Origin: an uncultured Treponema sp.
GTDB taxonomy: Bacteria > Spirochaetota > Spirochaetia > Treponematales > Treponemataceae
Assembly: GCA_946411505.1 (NCBI GenBank)
Contig: CAMKEG010000002.1
Span: forward strand, 248,001-312,000
Length of the DNA stretch: 64,000 bases
Direction: 5' to 3'
Position numbers and translations under genes: made by a program. Each line of letters begins with the position of its first letter. Positions within the stretch are counted from its first letter, which is position 1. Shown in pieces: positions 60,478 through 64,000 of the stretch. A model generated the notes under the pieces. The model searched no databases and was not told the DNA's origin. It worked only from the letters and a program-made list of their open reading frames with translations.

Positions 60478-62031
60478 ATGGAAGCAAGTTTTGGATTTTT
60501 GTCGTTGGTTCCGGCCATCGTCGCCATCGTGTTGGCTTTGCTCACTAAAGAAGTTTATTCTTCTTTGTTCATCGGCGTTCTTATCGGAGGCGCCTTTTAC
60601 GCCGTGGGAACGGCCGCGGGCTTTACCGGTTTTTTCAACCACATTTTTAAGGACGGAATGATCGCACAGCTTAGCGACAGTTGGAACGTCGGCATTCTGG
60701 TTTTCCTTGTCGTATTGGGAACGATGGTCGCGCTTATGAACAAGGCCGGCGGCTCCCAGGCTTTTGGCGAATGGGCCAAAAAGCGCATCAAGAGCAAGGC
60801 CGGCGCGCAAATCGCCACAATCTTTTTGGGAATCTTGATTTTCATCGACGACTACTTTAACTGCCTTACAGTCGGCTCGGTCATGAAGCCGGTCACCGAC
60901 AAGTACAAAGTTTCGCGCGCCAAGCTGGCTTACTTGATTGACGCCACCGCCGCGCCGATTTGCATCATCGCTCCGATAAGCTCTTGGGCCGCCGCAGTCT
61001 CCGGCTTTGTGAGCGAGGGCGAGAACGGAATCGCGCTTTTCTGCAAGGCCATTCCCTTTAACTTTTACGCCTTCTTCACAATCGCGATGACGCTTTTCTT
61101 GGCCGCCAAAAACTTTGAATTTGGACCTATGGCCAAGGCCGAAAAAGAAATGGAAGACAAGTCCGAAAAAGAATACGAGGAGTCGGAAAATCCAAAGGCT
61201 TCTGTCATCGACTTGGTTTTGCCAATCGCGGCCTTGATTGTCTTCTGCGTTTTGGGAATGATTTACACCGGAAACTTCTTTGCCGCCCAGGTTGCCGGCG
61301 AGGCCGAAGGAGAGATGGTCGCCAATCCCGCCTACCTTAACTTTGTCGAAGCCTTTGCCGCAAGCGACGCTTCGGTTGGACTTGTGCTCGGTTCCTTTGC
61401 CGCGCTTGTGATTACGGTTGTCTTCTACCTTTGCAGAAGAATCATTTCGTTCAAGTCTATTATGGCTTGCCTGCCCGACGGCTTTAAGGCGATGGTTCCC
61501 GCGATTTTGATTTTGACGCTCGCCTGGACCCTTAAGTCTATGACCGACTCGCTTGGCGCCAAGGAATATGTCGCCGGCCTTGTGGGCGGAAGCGCGCAGG
61601 GATTAAAGAACATGCTGCCCGCGATTATCTTTGCAATCGCTTGCGGACTTGCCTTTGCCACCGGAACTTCTTGGGGGACATTTGGCATCTTGATTCCGAT
61701 TTGCATCGCGGCTTTCCCGGTCGCAAGCGACCCGATTAGAATCATCAGCATTTCCGCTTGCATGGCTGGAGCCGTTTGCGGAGACCACATCTCGCCAATC
61801 AGCGACACGACGATTATGGCCAGCGCCGGCGCCAACTGCGACCACGTTAAGCACGTTTCAACGCAACTGCCCTACGCGCTTTTGGTCGCCGCAGTTTCGT
61901 TCGTCACTTACATCGTGGCGGGCTTTACGCAAGGCTTGGGAATTGTCGCCAGCGGAATCATCAGCTGGATAATCGGACTAGCCGCCTTGTTCGCGACCTT
62001 GTTGTACATGAAAAAGAAAGCGGTGAACTAA
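60478..62031 (+). CDS. NhaC-family Na+/H+ antiporter (517 aa)
   Basis: Inner-membrane antiporter of the NhaC type (ion transporter superfamily); some relatives exchange malate/lactate. About twelve helices; landmark segments are FLGILIFIDDYFNCLTVGSV near 120, APICIIAPISSWAAAVSG, ATGTSWGTFGILIPICIAAF and AGAVCGDHISPISDTTIMAS with the conserved polar ion-binding residues. It ends four bases inside the convergent apbE gene. With PutP nearby it supports sodium-based energetics. Confidence 0.88.
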   Translation: MEASFGFLSLVPAIVAIVLALLTKEVYSSLFIGVLIGGAFYAVGTAAGFTGFFNHIFKDGMIAQLSDSWNVGILVFLVVLGTMVALMNKAGGSQAFGEWAKKRIKSKAGAQIATIFLGILIFIDDYFNCLTVGSVMKPVTDKYKVSRAKLAYLIDATAAPICIIAPISSWAAAVSGFVSEGENGIALFCKAIPFNFYAFFTIAMTLFLAAKNFEFGPMAKAEKEMEDKSEKEYEESENPKASVIDLVLPIAALIVFCVLGMIYTGNFFAAQVAGEAEGEMVANPAYLNFVEAFAASDASVGLVLGSFAALVITVVFYLCRRIISFKSIMACLPDGFKAMVPAILILTLAWTLKSMTDSLGAKEYVAGLVGGSAQGLKNMLPAIIFAIACGLAFATGTSWGTFGILIPICIAAFPVASDPIRIISISACMAGAVCGDHISPISDTTIMASAGANCDHVKHVSTQLPYALLVAAVSFVTYIVAGFTQGLGIVASGIISWIIGLAALFATLLYMKKKAVN

Positions 62032-63155
62032 AAATCGCAAAAAGCGATTTCTTGTCCGTTAAGCGCGCTCAACGCTCCTTTGAGGCCTTTGCTTGCGTAA
62101 GCCTTGCCGCTTGCGTCAACCAAAACGCACTCAAAGCCGCCGGCCAGCGCGCTTTTTTTTATTTCGGGGATTTTTTCCATTCCCAAAACAAAGAGGCTTG
62201 TGCTTAGCGCGTCGGCGACCATGCTGTTGTGGCTTACAATCGTCACGCTTTCCAAGCCGCTTTTGGCTGGAAAGCCTGTGGCCGGGTCAAGGATGTGGCC
62301 GTAGGTTTTTCCGTCTTGCTCAAAAAAGCGCTCGTAGGCGCCGCTTGTCACGACCGTCGCGTCGCGCGTCTTTAGCATAAATGCGTTTTGGCCCGGTTTT
62401 GAAGGGTCTCGGATGGCCACGCTCCACAAGGCGCCGCCGGGCTTTTTTCCGTAGACATAAACGTTTCCGCCTAGGGAAAGCGAGGCGCGCTTTACTCCGC
62501 GCTCGCGCAAAATGTCAACCAGGCAGTCGGCCGCGTAGCCTTTCGCGATCGCGCCGAGGTCCAGGCGGACTCCGCTTTTTGTAAAGCGGACGGTTGGCCC
62601 GGCGGCGGGATTTTGGTCAGTGACAGTTTCTTGTTCATCGCCCGCGTTTTGGTCTTGCAAGCCATTGCCGTTGGCGGCTTTTTGGTCAGTGAAGCCTTCC
62701 TGTTCCGCGGAAAGCACGACGCATTGCCAGCCGACAAGTTTTTGCGCGGCCTTAATCTCTTCTTGGCTGGGAACGCGCGGACTTTTTCCAAAACCCCAAA
62801 GCTTTACCAGCGGGCCGACGGTTGGGTCAAAGGCGCCGCCGGTCAAACGCGCAAAGTCCAAAGCGCTTTTTAGGACAACGTAAAAGTCTTGGCTTACAGG
62901 GACCGGAGTGGCGGCGGCTTCACGGTTCACCCGCGAAATTTCTGACGAGTCGGAATAGTTGTTAAAGATGTCGTTGAGTTCCCGAAGGCGGGCAAAAAGC
63001 TTTCCGTAAAGCTCCGCGCTTCCATCTTCGTATAAATTGATGGAACATATCGTTCCCAAAACAAATTCAGACTGAGCTGGCATTCGCCTCTCGCAGCCTG
63101 AAAACAAAAGAACGGCCGCCGCGCAAATTGCGGCGGCGATTTTTGTCTTGAACAC
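62028..63155 (-). CDS. apbE: FAD:protein FMN transferase ApbE lipoprotein with insertion (375 aa)
   Basis: Covalently attaches FMN to threonines of flavoproteins such as RnfG/NqrC, outside the inner membrane. Lipoprotein signal AAVLLFSGC (Cys21). Motifs: FVLGTICSINLYED, RVNREAAATPVPVS, TGGAFDPTVGPLVKLWGFGK, DLGAIAKGYAADCLVDIL, SLGGNVYVYG, and the metal-binding threonine region DATVVTSGAYERFF. Residues ~151-187 (62595-62705) are a Gln/Asn/Asp-rich insertion with DQKAANGNGLQDQN and DQNPAAG, absent from usual ApbE. No Rnf genes are in the window. Confidence 0.9.
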   Translation of the reverse strand: MFKTKIAAAICAAAVLLFSGCERRMPAQSEFVLGTICSINLYEDGSAELYGKLFARLRELNDIFNNYSDSSEISRVNREAAATPVPVSQDFYVVLKSALDFARLTGGAFDPTVGPLVKLWGFGKSPRVPSQEEIKAAQKLVGWQCVVLSAEQEGFTDQKAANGNGLQDQNAGDEQETVTDQNPAAGPTVRFTKSGVRLDLGAIAKGYAADCLVDILRERGVKRASLSLGGNVYVYGKKPGGALWSVAIRDPSKPGQNAFMLKTRDATVVTSGAYERFFEQDGKTYGHILDPATGFPAKSGLESVTIVSHNSMVADALSTSLFVLGMEKIPEIKKSALAGGFECVLVDASGKAYASKGLKGALSALNGQEIAFCDF

Positions 63156-63162
63156 GGCGGCC

Positions 63163-63414
63163 TTAGTCCGCCAAGACTGTGACTTCTTTGCTAAAGATGA
63201 CTGTAATCAAGTCAATAAGCCAGAAAATCGCGGCGACGGTTCCGACAAAGGGGTTGACTGTCACAAAAACAGCTGACGCGATTTGCAGAATTCCGATTAC
63301 GATTGGAATCAAGCTTCCGCTTGTGACGCGGCGCAAAATTCCGTAGATGTCGCAGATGATGACCAAAAGGATTTTTACAATCCAATTCAAGCCCTTCAAA
63401 TTTGATTTTGCCAT
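63163..63414 (-). CDS. Small two-helix membrane protein (83 aa)
   Basis: Unrecognised small inner-membrane protein. Three hydrophobic segments are visible: VKILLVIICDIYGILRRV, LIPIVIGILQIASAVFVTVN and VGTVAAIFWLIDLITVIFS. The start is placed at 63414, preceded by GGAGGAAT; an upstream ATG adds six unlikely residues. It is eight bases upstream of apbE on the same strand and follows the PPK2 gene, so it may belong to that operon. Confidence 0.65.
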   Translation of the reverse strand: MAKSNLKGLNWIVKILLVIICDIYGILRRVTSGSLIPIVIGILQIASAVFVTVNPFVGTVAAIFWLIDLITVIFSKEVTVLAD

Positions 63415-63432
63415 ATTATTCCTCCAAGGCAT

Positions 63433-64000
63433 TTATTTAATTGCCGCGTTTGCGGTCAATTTTTCTTTTTTGTCCTTCTTTTCTTTCTTTGGCTTTTTCT
63501 CTTTTGGCGCGGCGGCCTTTTTTTCAGCCTTTTCTTTTTTCGCTTCCTTTTTTGCGGGAACCGTTCCGCCTTCGGCCTCAAGAAGCGCCTTGCAGTCGGC
63601 CAAGCGGTTTTTGTCGTCGTCGGGCAATTTTGGGAAGCTGGGGTTTATGTCGCGCAGTGTCTGGACCAAGACTTCGCTTACAAGATAGCGCGTGTACCAT
63701 TTTTGGTCGGCGGGCAAAACGTACCAAGGGCAGTCCTTTGTGCTGGTGGCGTTGATGGCGTCCTCAAAGGCCTCTTGGTACTTGTCCCAGTAGGCGCGCT
63801 CCTTTATGTCGTTGGGGCTGAACTTCCAGTTCTTTTCCTTGCGGTCGATTCGCTCCAAAAAGCGGCGTTTTTGTTCGTCCTTTGAAAGGTTCAAGAAAAA
63901 TTTCACGATGCGGTAGCCGTTTCCGTAAAGGTAGTTTTCCCAAGAGCAAATGTCCTTGTACTTGTTCTTGATGTAGTCTTTTGTCAGCGTTCGCTTGGGC
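63433..64000 (-). CDS. Polyphosphate kinase 2-like protein, 5' end beyond window
   Basis: Partial gene; the frame stays open to the window edge, so the N-terminal part with the Walker motifs is not visible. The visible part has the typical PPK2 blocks NGYRIVKFFLNLSKDEQKRR, RFLERIDRKEKNWKFSPNDI, ERAYWDKYQEAFEDAIN and CPWYVLPADQKWYTRYLVSE. PPK2 proteins transfer phosphate between polyphosphate and nucleotides. The C-terminal ~45 residues are a Lys/Glu/Ala-rich low-complexity tail (KKEAKKEKAEKKAAAPKEKK) not found in most PPK2, reminiscent of the tail of the PrsW protein in this window. Confidence 0.88.
   Translation of the reverse strand, partial: PKRTLTKDYIKNKYKDICSWENYLYGNGYRIVKFFLNLSKDEQKRRFLERIDRKEKNWKFSPNDIKERAYWDKYQEAFEDAINATSTKDCPWYVLPADQKWYTRYLVSEVLVQTLRDINPSFPKLPDDDKNRLADCKALLEAEGGTVPAKKEAKKEKAEKKAAAPKEKKPKKEKKDKKEKLTANAAIK

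Overview
The window looks like the chromosome of a gut- or host-associated Treponema-like spirochaete. The support is indirect and comes from gene content and style: a TolC/adaptor/RND operon ending in a small PII-like gene, a LysM protein with an Hsp70-like N-terminus, a secreted caspase with ANxxN-type surface repeats, a desulfoferrodoxin, a PrsW protein with a Lys/Ala tail, and many small XRE regulators. No rRNA or other species marker is present. Most of the window is moderately GC-rich. Positions 1-3200 are clearly more AT-rich and 51-55.6 kb moderately so, which marks likely acquired DNA.

Layout. 1-3.2 kb: XRE regulator and a minus-strand AbiH-type cassette with two membrane proteins. 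3.2-7.4 kb: AAA/DUF4143 ATPase with a perfect palindromic promoter, a UPF0210 (PFL-like) protein with a duplicated 3' tail, a small coupled protein and a PrsW protease. 7.5-17.6 kb: envelope protein, LysM protein, SLT lytic transglycosylase, CPA2 antiporter with CBS domains, NifU-like scaffold, SlyD-type isomerase, shikimate kinase, Lrp regulator and aminotransferase. 17.7-20.6 kb: WbaP-like sugar phosphotransferase and beta-CASP hydrolase. 20.7-25.3 kb: TonB, two ExbD, ExbB and a TonB-dependent receptor. 25.3-28.8 kb: ECF sigma factor, DUF4384-like membrane protein and secreted caspase. 28.9-34 kb: initiator tRNA with a nearby duplicate of its 3' end, glycogen phosphorylase and debranching enzyme. 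34.4-41.6 kb: double-TetR regulator, TolC, adaptor, RND pump and PII-like protein. 41.6-49.7 kb: one 2713-residue repeat-rich surface protein. 49.9-64 kb: macrodomain protein, ArfB, alkyltransferase, membrane proteins, transglutaminase, superoxide reductase, PutP and NhaC transporters, GNAT, ApbE and a partial PPK2.

How the genes may work together. Three promoters in the window share an almost identical bipartite motif, GTrACAsTTTT-N8-yrGTTGTCTwATA, with the same spacing. They lie before the ECF sigma/DUF4384/caspase operon, before the TonB-dependent receptor/ExbB/ExbD/ExbD/TonB operon, and before the TetR/TolC/adaptor/RND/PII operon. The inference is that the ECF factor activates its own operon, an uptake system and an efflux pump together: a local envelope-response regulon that includes an exported caspase-like protease.

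Two other genome-scale signals stand out. One is a ~155-bp structured intergenic repeat present three times, with compensatory changes in its stems. The other is a set of at least eight promoters whose -10 box sits 6-8 bases before the start codon, implying leaderless transcripts; about half of these share a TAGnAAAAA-type -35 element.
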